Assembly: GCA_949361645.1 (NCBI GenBank)
Contig: OX442415.1
Span: 3,636,148-3,700,147 of the forward strand
Source of the DNA: Spongilla lacustris
Taxonomy: Eukaryota > Porifera > Demospongiae > Spongillida > Spongillidae
Direction of reading: 5' to 3'
DNA length: 64,000 bases
Under the pieces are notes generated by a model that saw nothing but the letters and a program-made list of their open reading frames with translations, ran no database searches and was not told the DNA's origin. This document shows, in pieces, positions 1-10,800 of the stretch (its first letter is position 1; the number at the start of each line of letters is the position of its first letter). The translations under genes were made by a program, and so were the position numbers.

Positions 1-696
1 TCTGTTCTTCCCAAGCCCAATCAAAAATCAAGTGGAAACTTGTCTTATTGACTTCTAAGTTTCGTTTTCTTAATTTTAGGCCTATCCCTTCAAATGAATC
101 AATGGCTAACTCTCCCCCGTCTTATAACATTCCTGTTGGACCAGGCGGTGAAATATTACTATCTAGCTCTTTAGGACCTGCATGATTTTTTTGCCGATTT
201 AACACTCCAATCTGTCACTCCCTTCGAATCGTGCCACCATTGCATATAATTAAGTTATGAACTGACCCAGGTGATATCATATTGTATATGACTATATTAA
301 ACTATCGGACGGGTAATGATACTAATTAATAATTGCATGAGGACGTGTATATGCGCGCATCGTAAATACGCACAAACGCTGTAGGAATCACTAGCAGCTA
401 ATTGGCATGAGAAAGAAATTTTTCTTTGGGGGGGGGGGGGGGGGGAGGGGGGGGGAGGGGGGGGGGAGGGCACGTGCCCCGACGGCGGGTCGGGTAATAA
501 ATGGGGTTGACCGGCTTTAAACCCGTTCGACCCGCTTTAAAACGGGCGGCTCGCTTGGGAATCGGGCAGTAACATATATGTCGATAACGTCTATAAAGGA
601 AGACCATTTCTCGGCCATTTTTATAACTACTTGCTTCCACCGCCCGGCTTTTCAGTATATGTGTGCCCAGTGCATGTGCGACAGATTACATCACCC
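1..696. other. Non-coding flank with a G-homopolymer
   Basis: I see no supported gene here. The stretch is AT-rich except for a run of G broken only by single A's at 428-470, followed by a GC-rich patch to about 560. The reading frame that crosses the G run on the minus strand gives polyproline and is not credible as a gene. The bases just before the duplicated block (from about 697) show no promoter element that I can support. Confidence 0.6.
428..470. repeat. Poly-G tract (A-interrupted)
   Basis: About 43 bases of G with three single-A interruptions. It is one of many long G or C runs in this window. Such runs can form G-quadruplexes and are often mis-sized in assemblies, so the exact length is unreliable. 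Confidence 0.9.
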
Positions 697-1300
697 AACC
701 AGAGATGGGTGTTGTAAATCATAATTCAATAGTTAGTACGTCACCGGGCCGTGTGACATACGTATGTAAACAGTGATTACAAGTTTAATTTTGTGCCGTT
801 AGCTTGCTCAGTCAGGGAGCCGAGGTCAAGATGTACCGTGTTCTAGGGCTAATGGCAGCAGTGTGTTGGTTAAAGACGGAGACGTACGGAGCATTGTACA
901 CCACCGTTGTAGTTCCCTCGGGCCCGAACTCTACCCTTGTGAACTACCTCTGTAACGGGTCGCTGCTGACCAATGGCACTGCTCTTCAGTTAGGAAACCA
1001 TGCACTTCCAATCTGAAGTGAGAATTTCCAAATTCTGAGTAAAGTAAGAAAATTCTTCAATATGTGCATAAAATGCACCTTTTTTCTGTATATTTCTTGA
1101 CAATTTTGTCATCTGATGCAAAAGTTGTGTTATTTTATGCATATTTGGTACACAAATCATGATATGTGTCAAAAATCAATTTTTTCTACAAACTTAATAA
1201 AACAGTTGTTTAATGCAGATACACAAGTGCATTTGCATAAATCCATGAATATAATAGGGTTCATACATAATATGTTGCTGTTAATGTTCATTTAGGGAAA

Positions 1301-3900
1301 TTACACTAGTGTACAATTGGAATAGAGTGACTTCAAAGCAGTAATCAATTCTTTAGTAAGTCTGTTGGATTTGTTTAAGGAAATAGGCCTTAGCACTGCA
1401 TCTTCACTGACTTCTTCAACCTGCTGCACTCCCCTTATCTTCCAAGGTACCCAGTTGGCTGTGTAGCTTCCTACCCACCAGTCAATCGTAAGCTTATTCC
1501 CTTCTATAAGAACAACTTGACCTATTTGTGGCTCTTCATTTTCATATTTTTGTAACTTCAGTGCAACAAATTCTCCTTGTTGTAATGTAGCCAACTTTGA
1601 TACAGGTAGATCAGGTACTGTTGTGGCAACTGGTGTCTCGGGGGTAGGTGCAACTGGTTGTGGTACCAGAGGGAGGGCTGCACATGATCTGCTGCTAGTT
1701 TTGCAGGGCTTCTTTTTGCCACAGTATACCTATAAATATAATAATATAAATGGCTTGGATAGAAACATTAATACATCCTAACTTTTATGTCAGTGAGGTG
1801 CATTAAGTTTGGAACATCTGAAATTTCAATTTTATAGTGATGTATTGTGACATTATAAGCAGCATGCAATAGAGTTTGGTACCTCTGAAATTTCAAGTCC
1901 TATTGATGTATACACTGTTAAAAGTATAACTATGTAAAGTCTAGCTGTAGTACAAAACTTTTCAGTGCAGTGAGATACATTTGGTTTGGTGCATCTGAAA
2001 TTTCAAATCATAGTGATCACAATGAAATAATGTTTAATGACACTATTAACAGCCATGATATAAAGTTTGGTACCTCTGAAATTTCAAGTCCTTTTGTGCA
2101 CTGTTTAGTATAATATATGTTTCATCTGAATGTTATTAAAGACCACAAAGTTAAAAGAAAAATCATGCTACATGTATCGAATCATTAATAGCTATTAATT
2201 TACAGTATTCTAATTCTGTTATTGTGTTTTTATTTCCATGCATGCTTGCCATTTATACATTTTATATCATATTATCATATTTTCACTGCAGAATTTACCT
2301 CTGGGATTGATTCAGTGCTCTCTAAGTGACGTTTTAGCAACTGGTCTGGTAATGTTGTCTGTCCTGTTGATTGAACTGTGATTGGTGCATTTTCAACGAT
2401 GTCCTGTACTTTCAAAAGCAACCATTGTTCGAGTTCAAGAGCAGGAGACTCAAATGATGCTCTAAGCTTTTCAATAAAACCAGTCCACCATTTTCTATCC
2501 ACTTCATCAAGGCACTGATACTTTGAAATGGCTCCAGACAATGCCTCAAGATCAATTTTTAGTGGATTGGCTGCCACATTTTTTGGACACCCAACTGGCA
2601 ATGACTGTACAATAATAGAGGATTTATTAAGTTATAAGAATTGCAAATTTGCCAGTAAGTACCTTCAGTAGCTTCAAACCTGGTTGACTTTCTGGCTCCC
2701 ATTTATCTTCATTCCACCGTTTGTAATGCATTTCAGTAGTGATGGGCATGCTACTGCCTTTACTGAATTTAAAGATATGAGGATGAGAATGATTGTATAG
2801 CTGGTCTGTGCATGGAAGTAACCATGTTTTAACATCACTGATGCTGGTCAAAACAGTAGCACACCGCACAGTTTTATTTGCCTCCTTGCAGCCCTGCAGC
2901 AAAGCTAAGGAATAGGGATAATAGTTAATATCTACATATACAGATCAAAGTAAATTACCAGGAACAGTATATGCATTATGCTTCCGTAACCACTTGCCAA
3001 AATTTCCAAACATTGCATCTACATCTTCATGGGTGTGTCCTACCATAAAAAATCCAGCTCTACCTAAAGGTAAAATGTGTTGGTGAATAAAGATTATTAT
3101 ATAACACAGCACTTACATCTTCAAATATGCCCTTGTGCACAAGTAATGATAGGAAAGACATAACACATCGATTTTTGTTTTCTCTTGCAGTATTGTCCAA
3201 CTGCAAAAACAACTTTCTAGGTAATGGTTGTGATTTCTTCATCAAGTTATTGAAATGATCAAAAATGACCTAAGAAAATATGAACTATTAAAATATAGTA
3301 TGATTAAACGAATAGGCTATTACATGACAGAGCACTTGAATGGTCAGGTTTGGGTCATGGGGCCACTGTATGAAGTCAAGAAATACATACGACTGATGCC
3401 CATGTACAATGCATCCAGTAAGATGTGTCCTGAAATGCCACAGGTTGCTGTCTGACTTTTGCATTCTCTTGCAGTGAGGCAGATTAGTACTGTTTTGATC
3501 CATTCCATCAATGATGACAGACATAATACTGGGGTTCGTTTCTGCACGTTCACGGATTTGATGGTATCGCTTCCTTTGATCCCTGTTGTTTATACACTGT
3601 ATTGGTCAAAATATAATTTTAAAAATCAGCAACTTACATTTGAAGATCATTATGTTGGTGAAGTAAGGTGCTAAGTTGCTGTATTTTTGTACTATCCATG
3701 GTTTTTTCTTTTTCTGCTTTGACCATAGTGCAGATATCACATTTAGTAAAGCGATTCTCCTGTTAAACAGAATAAATTTATTTAGAACTCATTATCACAC
3801 TGTCACATTTTTCAATTATGACTCACTGATGGGATTGTGACGTGTTTCTCCCACAATAGAAAGAACTGCGATTTACTGATAAACTTTTCCTTATGTCGAT
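1301..3900 (-). CDS. DUF7869-type transposase-like protein, spliced
   Basis: At least seven exons read on the minus strand, roughly 3640-3760, 3330-3600, 3110-3255, 2960-3062, 2663-2900, 2299-2607 and 1301-1732, with a possible earlier one near 3825-3900. Landmarks in order are a CDIC pair, SVIIDGMDQNSTNLPH, IQWPHDPNLT, LFLQLDNTARENKN and GFFMVGHTHEDVDAMFG. I recognise this set as the DUF7869-like family, found in many invertebrate genomes and thought to be transposase-derived; the IDGMD, LQLDN and HTHEDVD acids are the candidate catalytic residues. The last exon has a PVAPTPETPVATT linker and a small aromatic domain ending in ITALKSLYSNCTLV. Junctions look sound, for example GTAAAT after 2299 and ...TTTATAG before the last exon. 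I see no stop inside the exons, so it may be intact. The start codon is not determined. Confidence 0.75.
1795..2105. repeat. Four imperfect copies of a ~40-bp motif in an intron
   Basis: Four spaced copies of a motif close to TTTGGTACCTCTGAAATTTC begin near 1807, 1876, 1985 and 2067. They lie in the last intron of the transposase-like gene and are separated by AT-rich spacers. No function is evident. Confidence 0.7.
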
Positions 3901-6900
3901 ACTGGAATTCAGACACCATTCTCTGGTATATGGAGACTTTAAGAAAAAAATTGGAATTGGAAATTCTCACTTCAGATTGGAAGTGGTTTAGGAGTCGGAG
4001 AGCACGTGATATCTCCAGGGCCGTTTTGTTTGGTTCGTAACTTAAAGGAAATTGCCATAACGGGTGCAGGGAGGGACCAAACTGTTCTCCGCTGTGATGA
4101 TGGAGGTCGAGGGTTTAGATTCTCGTTCGTTTCGAATCTGACCCTCGCAAAAATGGCGTTCGTCGATTGCGGACTCGCCACAACAGTACCGTCTCCGTTT
4201 GTTGGAAACATGTCCTCTCCAGTCGTCCTCTACTTGAACTCGTCTTTCGTGACAATTCAGCAGGTGACAATAAACTACTTTTACGGTTTCGGTGTATTTG
4301 GATACAAATTGTATAACTCCGTCCTATCTGACCTCCAATTCATGAATTGCCTAGGCAACTGCTCAGGAGCGGTGCTCTGCTACTTCGGGCACCCCGACTC
4401 TGACTGTGCATGCAGGGATGTCTGTTCCAAAATCTAAGCTACCCTGACTCTCTGGCGATCGGTGCTGGCCTCACTCTCTGGCAAGCGTATAATTATGTGA
4501 GCGTACTTAATTGCCTGTTCAACAACCTCGCTTCGCTACAGGGATCCTTCGTCGTGTATGACGCAATCGCTACCGTGACGAACTGCACCTTTGTGGCGCA
4601 ATTTGGGGGCGCCGTCGGCGCATACAGATCCGTTGTGCACGTTATTAACAGCACCTTTGCCACAAATTTCGCCCCCATTGGGGCCGCCATCACGACGCAG
4701 AATATGTACTATCTTTCGATTTCAGGAAGCACATTCGATAGAAATATGGCAACGATATGGGGAGGGGCAGTTAGTCTATTGACACCTAAGCAGTATTACA
4801 GTACAACCATGCAAATCACCAGCTGTCGGTTCACCAACAATTCAGCAGCACAGGTAGGAGGAGCTGTGTTTATTTTTAAATCTCCTTCTTGTTCCAAGGT
4901 GATCATCAATCAAGCAGTATTCTTGTACAACAGCGCACCTACGGGTGCGGCGATATATGCGGGTGACTTTCGCAATATTGACGGATCTCTCACCTACGCC
5001 CTCGTATTAAGCGATGTTCTTGTCGAGTACAATCACTGTTTGAACTGTTCCGTGGAGGAAGACGTTATGGGAGCGGCGGTGTATTACAGCGAATTGAGTG
5101 ATGTTATCATATATAGCTACAGCGGCAAAGGCAGTCGATTCATAGGGAATTCCCCTCAAGGAGCCATACAAGGGTTAGGCGGTGGACTCCATCTATATGG
5201 AAAGATCATGTTTGGAAACAATACTGGAGAAAATGGCGGAGCCATAGGTCTTCTGAATAATGCACACCTGTATTTTTATCCAAATTGCAACATTTTATTT
5301 GAAGGCAACACAGCTACCACCTATGGCGGTGCTCTGTACATACAAGGAGATCCAAACATACCAAAGTCAATCCTTATAGAGTGTAGGATGCACTTCATGG
5401 GCCTGCAAGAAAACTATTCAATTATCTTCAGTAATAATGCAGCAAACGTATCTGGACAATCCATTTATGCCACGCCAATCTACGACTGCACCTTAAGTAT
5501 CCCAGCTGGAGTAAACAATAGTGCCTTGTATCACAGCCAACCTTCAGCGTACTATGATCACATTTTTAGTTTCACATCTGCAAATAATAATACTTCAAGC
5601 ATTCAAATACTCTCGTTTCCGGCAGAAGTTGTTTTGTGCGAATGTGACAAAGGCACAACCTGTGACCTCAGTAACGGGTACAAGATTTCCACCACCCCTG
5701 GCAGAACTATTCGTTTTAGTGCCACCTCCATTGACTATGAAAATCACACCTCCCCTGCTGTCATAACAACAAATGTTCCACCTAATAGCCAGGGCATCAG
5801 TCTTGCACCCCAGCAGAATGTTCAGTGGATAGGGAAAATGTGTGATGTGATAGAATACGAAATCTATGGACAGGAGAATGTTACATTCAACCTTCAGCTC
5901 ACCACATACATGGGTGCTGTTCCTACCATCGTGCAGGTCACCATAGAACCATGCAACCCTGGCTTTGTACTTGCAAATGACTCTACAACAGGCCTAATGC
6001 AGTGCACCTGTTCGTCCTTTCTCGTAGCATCAAATGTTGGTTGCAATATAGCCAGTGGAAAAGTGAACAGAAATGGCAATAAGTGGATAGGGATGTACAA
6101 TGATGGGACCAAGAGCCCTTCTGCCTTAGCTTACACATGTCCGCTGGACTATTGTAAGTCCAACTTTACGCAAATCTCCTTGGCGTCACCTAATGATTTG
6201 TGTGACAAGAATCGTCAGGGTCTTTTGTGTGGTCACTGCCTTGCAAACTTTAGTGTGATGTTTGGGTCGTCGGAATGTCAGCTGTGTTAGGACATTTGGC
6301 TCCTCACCATCCTCCTGTATGCTGTGCTGGGTATTGTGCTGGTGGCAGTCCTCTTTATGCTGAACCTGACGGTCACCCATGGAGCCATCTATGGACTTAT
6401 CTTCTATGCCAATATCATTCAAGTCAACACTTCTGTTTTCTTTAACCAACCATCTTTAAAGCCACTGCAAATCATTGTATCATTTCTCAACCTTGACTTA
6501 GGCTTCCCTTTGTGTTTCTATGATGGCATGGATGATGCTGCAAAGACAGGCCTTCAGTTTGTGTTCCCAGCCTACCTTCTTACTCTTACCATCACTGTAG
6601 TTACAGTCTGTCACTACTGTCTCCGTGAGTCTACTGGGCCAAACATTACCCATCACTGTCTTAACGTTGCCAGCCATTATGTAGGAAAACGTGCTGTGAG
6701 TGTTCTGGCCACTCTTGTCTACCTTTCATACTCCAAAGTGCTGAGGACTGTAATTGAAATTCTTACCTATGCTACGGTCCAAGTTGATGGCGGCACTCAT
6801 TTTCGAGTGTGGTTTTATGATGGAACTGCTCGCTATCTTGAAGGGCGTCATCTCATATTGTTCATCATTGCCATAGCAACAAGCACATTCTTTCTTGTTC

Positions 6901-7857
6901 CATATACACTTGCCCTCACCCTAATTCCTATAATTGATAGGTACAGTGACCACAGCAAGCTCTTACACTGGCTCAACCAGAAAGCCAACCTTCTCAAGCC
7001 CATGAACGATGCCTACTATGCTACCTACAAGGGGGCATGGCAAAGTTGGTTGGGGGTGCGGCTTTGGCTTTTGATATTCCTGTACACTTCAACTCCATTC
7101 TATAGCTCGGATAGTCCATCTCTACTCATGTACATCCATGGAATCATTCTGGTGGCCTTTCTTTTTATCCAGGCTCACATCAAGCCATTTGGAGAGCTGT
7201 ACAATGCAGGCAACAAGCCAAAATGGATCTGTGCTGGTGTCTACAACTGGATAGACTCATTTTACATCCTCAACTATATTGTATTGGCCTTCACTGTCTC
7301 CTATAACGATGCCTATAATCACCATATTGCTGTCACTGTTGGATCTCTGGTTGGCCTGTCTGTAGCTATGATTTTTGCCACTATTGTTTTCCACATCATC
7401 GCAGCCTTGTACACGTATAGTACACGTCAAGACAGCTGATGATACGGGCAATGAGATTGAGCTTGAAAAATCATCATTCTCTGATGTGTCTTATATGATA
7501 GTGACCGAGAATGACCTTCGAGAACCTCTCATGGAAGATCTGTGACATAAACGTATATATACATAAATGTAGGCCTGTGATTTGACTATAAAACCCTTCT
7601 TCGTGTGGACATGCGTGTCTATATATGTGCATGTAATGACTAAATGTTTAACTTTTGAATTTGACTGTATGTATATATAGTGCATGCACTTAAAAAAAAC
7701 AGTATTCTACAGTGATCGATGCATTGTGAATGGAAGGGAGGGATAAGATATCGATGGAGGATTTGTAAACTGTACAGTTTGATTTTTTTTTGGTGAGACT
7801 GATGCATTTACGTGATGTATGCTACTACAGTTCACGACAAAACTATACACACCTCCA

Positions 7858-8004
7858 GCAATTGCGGACTTGAATAATTGAATACCCGCGTAACGCGATA
7901 AAAAATAATTGAACGGTTTCAACGCGCACCGTTCTTAATAATAATAATAGCCTTCGCTCCCTCTCTCTTCACTCGTGTGCTGCCTTTATCTCTTCACTAG
8001 CAGC
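7858..8004. other. Short non-coding spacer
   Basis: This is sequence between the end of the duplicated block and the retrotransposon fragment. It includes an (AATA)-rich stretch near 7937 and a CT-rich stretch near 7950-7975. No gene is visible. Confidence 0.6.
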
Positions 8005-8996
8005 CTCAGACTTTGGGAGCCCAGACAATGTTCATCTACAGCAAGCTGTTTCCCAATTGAATGCCCTTGGTTTCTCCACAGGACACTCTAACTGTGGAGG
8101 CAGTGCTTAACAGTCCCCCTCAACAGAAAGCCCTATCTTTCAAACTTGATACCCACATGTTCCAAGCTCTAGTTTCTTCTGCGTCACCAGCCAACAAAGC
8201 TCGCATACTGTCATTATCTGCACCCCATGCAAGTTCTTGGGTCTCTGCCATCCCTTCTGTAGGCTTGAACATGCACCTGGATACAGAAGAGTGCCAAGTG
8301 GCTATCAGATGGTGGCTAGGCCTCAACACATCAACCGCTTCTTCTTGCCCCTTCTGCCCTGGAGCTGTACTTGACCCTCTTGGTCACCATGCAACCTCAT
8401 GCCGGCATGGTGGAGATGTGGTCACCCATCACAACCACCTTAGGGACACCTTTGCCGAACTCTGCCACCGAGCTCACCTGCCTGTAAAGGTTGAAGTGGG
8501 ATATGGCCTATCTGGAGATCATAGCAACACACGTCCAGCTGATGTGTTGGTTCAGGGTTGAGATAGAGGCAAGCCTGCTGCCTTTGATATAACGGTCACT
8601 TCACCCCTCACTCCTGCCACCTTAAGAGATGCAAGTACTTCCTCAGGGGCAGCAGCCCATGCATGCTGCAGAATGTAGAAAACATTCCACCAATGATGCC
8701 AGGTGTCAGGAGCTGGGGTGGGTATGCATCCCACTGGCGGTGGAGACCTTTGGGCATTGGGGAAAGGAGGCCCAAATTGTGTTCTCACGTCTAGCATCTT
8801 TACTGTCCATCCACAAAGGTCGCCCAAAATCTGTTGCCCTGTTTGACTTCTACAGCAGAATGAACATGTGCCTGGTCAGATCAATATCCAGGGCCATCAT
8901 GGGCAGAGGATATCCAGGGCCAGAGGATATCCAGGGCCATCATGGGTCGAGGAAATTGAAAGTAATCGAGCCCTATCCGGCAGTGAAGCATTAGCA
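8005..8996 (+). pseudogene. Non-LTR retrotransposon C-terminal fragment (zinc knuckle + RLE-like)
   Basis: The open part 8061-8561 carries CPFCPGAVLDPLGHHATSC, a C-x2-C-x9-H-x4-C zinc knuckle. It is followed by RPADVLVQG, then a TGA in place of the usual Trp/Asp position, then KPAAFDITVTSPL. The R-P-x-D ... D pattern after a CCHC knuckle is what R2-like elements with a restriction-like endonuclease show. The frame shifts near 8630 and continues as LGWVCIPLAVETFGHWGKEA up to about 8994. A frameshift near 8060 separates an upstream stub with QQAVSQLNAL. This is the 3' end of a longer element, a 5'-truncated and dead insertion. Assignment to RLE-type elements is inference from motif order. Confidence 0.7.
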
Positions 8997-9057
8997 AATA
9001 GCTTGGTAAATTGCTGGTCCTCCAATTTAGCAGATAACAGTTTTTGAGTTAGTTTAG
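8930..9057 (-). pseudogene. Antisense fragment of the same retrotransposon family
   Basis: The minus strand reads KLTQKLLSAKLEDQQF and then ASLPDRARLLSISSTH. This matches, at the protein level, the region just before the zinc knuckle at 8061 (QQKALSFKLDTHMFQ and ASPANKARILSLSAPH). The fragment overlaps or abuts the tail of the plus-strand fragment, so two pieces of the family meet tail to tail. It is far too short to function. Confidence 0.6.
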
Positions 9058-9439
9058 CAGTAGTGATGCAAGTAATGGCATGAGTAAATGCACTTATATA
9101 CTTCCTATTTAAATGGATACAGTTTACAAAAGAGAGATACAGTTTGGTTCTTAAAAGGAATATAAATGTTAAGTCTACCAAGCGGATTATGATACAGATG
9201 AAGATATCCCATCTCTTTTGTGTTCGTGTCTCCATTAAAATCTGTACACTGCTATTTCCATACACAGTTTTGTGTTCGCTGCATACCTTTGTATCTTCAA
9301 TTTCTTTCTAATCACGCAGACCGATAGTTCAAGTCTACCAAGTGGCTTATAAAACCTAACAATTAGTATAATTTTGCCCCCTACGCAGCAATTTCCCTTG
9401 GCAACTTTGTGGACCCCACTGTAAAATGTGGGACAAATA

Positions 9440-9640
9440 TATGATGTAATTCTTGCATCACGGTGGCCCGGTGTCGGAGGCATGGCTGTCCCCCTGGAAA
9501 AAGTGTCCCCCCGGACATTCATGCCTAGGCACGACTGTCCCCCCGGACACTGGTGCCTAGGAATGAATGTCCCCTCTAGGCAATATTGTCCCCCCATGCC
9601 GGACATTTTTTCCTAGGCACAGCTGTCCCCCCCGCGGCGT
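9440..9640 (+). mobile_element. Ginger-like left end (subterminal repeats)
   Basis: GTGTCGGAGGCATGGCTGTC near 9470 resembles the end of the 28150 element (GTGTCACAGGCATGTGGGTC). After it come repeated units of the form GTCCCCCCGGAC-n-TGCCTAGG, the same architecture as the subterminal repeats at 28160-28340 and 33540-33778. I read this as the left end of a related but diverged element whose right end is missing. Confidence 0.6.
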
Positions 9641-9802
9641 AGCCCGACCTTCGCGTATTGGGTATCTAGCCTTACCTGGATTTGTACCCATCTGATAGCG
9701 TATATGGGCTATACTATTATCACATACAGCCCACATATGCTATTAGATGCATGGGTACAAATCCAGGTATACCCGACCTTCCGCCAATACGCGAAGGTAC
9801 GG
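9640..9802. mobile_element. ~160-bp fold-back MITE
   Basis: Two arms of about 75 bases are inverted copies: GACCTTCGCGTATTGG near 9646 returns as its complement near 9785, and ACCTGGATTTGTACCCAT returns near 9755. The centre is GGGCTATACTATTATCACATACAGCCC. The whole unit can fold into one long hairpin. It appears to be inserted in the Ginger-like remnant. Confidence 0.75.
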
Positions 9803-9959
9803 TCAACTAGCCCCCCTCCACGTTTTCTCGTTTACCATAAAAGTTCAACCAAACACTTAGCCTTTGAATCCTCGTAACTGCTCTGCCTCATGCGTGTATA
9901 AACTGATGTGCGCACGCGTACGTGGAGGTTTCCTTTTAGAATAGTGAGTGTTGCTGGCC

Positions 9960-10106
9960 ATGGACGATGAAATCGTTTTGAACTCAGTTCTTTTTAAAAG
10001 GAAGGTATCCAGGCCAGTTGATGTTCAAAATATCAGAAACGTTCTTTTAGATGAAAGCGCGTGGAAATTACAAGGACAAATTGTTCCAAGAGGCGATCAA
10101 CAGTGA
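9960..10106 (+). pseudogene. Possible integrase N-terminal exon of the truncated Ginger-like element
   Basis: A 48-codon frame starts with MDDEIVLNSVLFKRK and ends at TGA. Just after it, in another frame, comes RIMIACHASPEG, which resembles the zinc-binding part of Ginger and gypsy-type integrases (compare ECHASASGGHQG in the 28445 exon). Position also fits: in the complete element the first integrase exon starts about 300 bases from the end. The frame break and the G tracts that follow mark it as dead. Identification is tentative. Confidence 0.4.
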
Positions 10107-10242
10107 TCAAATCGAAAGACTGAAGAGCAGGAAAGAATAATGATAGCTTGCCACGCTTCACCAGAAGGCAAATCGTCAGGCCTGACGCGTATCCAGAATT
10201 TCAAACCAATTACTAACATTGTACATCAATCGAATACGAGCC

Positions 10243-10332
10243 GGGGGGGGGGGGGGGGGGGGGGGGAGGTTAGTATCAATTAAGTTTAGTAAATATTATT
10301 CTATTGGGGGGGGGGGGGGGGGGGGGGGGGGG
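10243..10332. repeat. Two poly-G tracts
   Basis: Runs of G occupy about 10241-10266 and 10305-10332, with an AT-rich 38-base spacer. Each tract follows degraded element sequence. True length is uncertain. Confidence 0.9.
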
Positions 10333-10334
10333 TG

Positions 10335-10800
10335 GTTCAGGTAACACGGAAACCTCTATGGATATGCTCCTGATCGTTGTATAGGTATATGCATGCGACC
10401 ACCATGTATTTAGAAGCATGACTGTAACTGTGATATTGGGTGTTCACTTACTTCCAGTTCCAGCAAAGAAAAATCGTACAAAGATCAAGAGTCAGTTGGA
10501 AAAGGTGTTTGCATGGTAACCTGAATGGCTCTGCACTGCACGCAGCAAATATCTGTCTGACACATGAAGCATGTTTTTTTTTGTGATATCATAGTACCAA
10601 TCATTATTTTATGACCACACGCGGACAAGCTAAATCATACTTGCATGCACATGAATTTTCATACGATTTACATTTGTAAACATTTACACAAGAATGCCTT
10701 TCCTTGAAATGAGAGACTTTAATAATAACTAATTAGCTGCTCTGCAAACAACGTAACTACCCTTGTACACTTGTACCAATCAGATCAAATCATTATACAT
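10335..10800. other. Non-coding AT-rich sequence
   Basis: No gene or repeat could be supported in this stretch. It lies between the truncated Ginger-like remnant and the long palindrome. Confidence 0.5.

Larger units (their letters stand above)
995..3987 (-). mobile_element. DNA transposon with ~30-bp TIRs and 5-bp target duplication
   Basis: The element is inserted in the first part of the beta-helix pseudogene. Comparison with the intact copy gives exact edges: TTAGG occurs once in the intact gene and twice here (990-994 and 3988-3992), a 5-bp target-site duplication. The ends are inverted repeats sharing CACTTCCAATCTGAAGTG followed by AGAATTTCCAA. The shared core is itself a small palindrome. 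The left end has a few extra bases (ACCATGC against ACC). One spliced transposase-like gene on the minus strand fills it. The superfamily is not certain. Confidence 0.9.
831..7545 (+). pseudogene. Beta-helix/multi-TM surface protein, disrupted copy
   Basis: This is a broken paralogue of the gene at 34156-37887. The aligned start is the ATG at 831, inside the same MYRV-type signal peptide. Four lesions are visible. First, a 2,993-bp transposon lies after base 994, about 55 codons in. Second, there is a frameshift between about 4378 and 4412, after the region matching the intact NCLGNCSGAVL. Third, a TAG at 6288-6290 replaces the TCG serine right before the first membrane segment. Fourth, a short deletion near 7423 shifts the last 40 or so codons. 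In-frame losses also occur near 7306. The long open remains (4410-6290 and 6324-7439) keep the GGA repeats and the membrane block, so decay looks fairly recent. The TATA-like box of the intact copy is not preserved here. A truncated soluble ectodomain from 4410-6290 cannot be excluded but has no signal peptide. Confidence 0.9.
697..7857 (+). repeat. Segmental duplication, copy 1
   Basis: This block matches 34024-38180 from about 130 bases before the start codon, through the whole beta-helix gene, to about 310 bases after the stop. Shared non-coding landmarks include AACCAGAGAT upstream and GTAGGCCTGTGATTT plus ACTATACACACCTCCA downstream. The match is interrupted by the 995-3987 transposon. 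Because UTR-like and intergenic flanks are shared, this is a DNA-level duplication and not a retrocopy. Confidence 0.85.
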
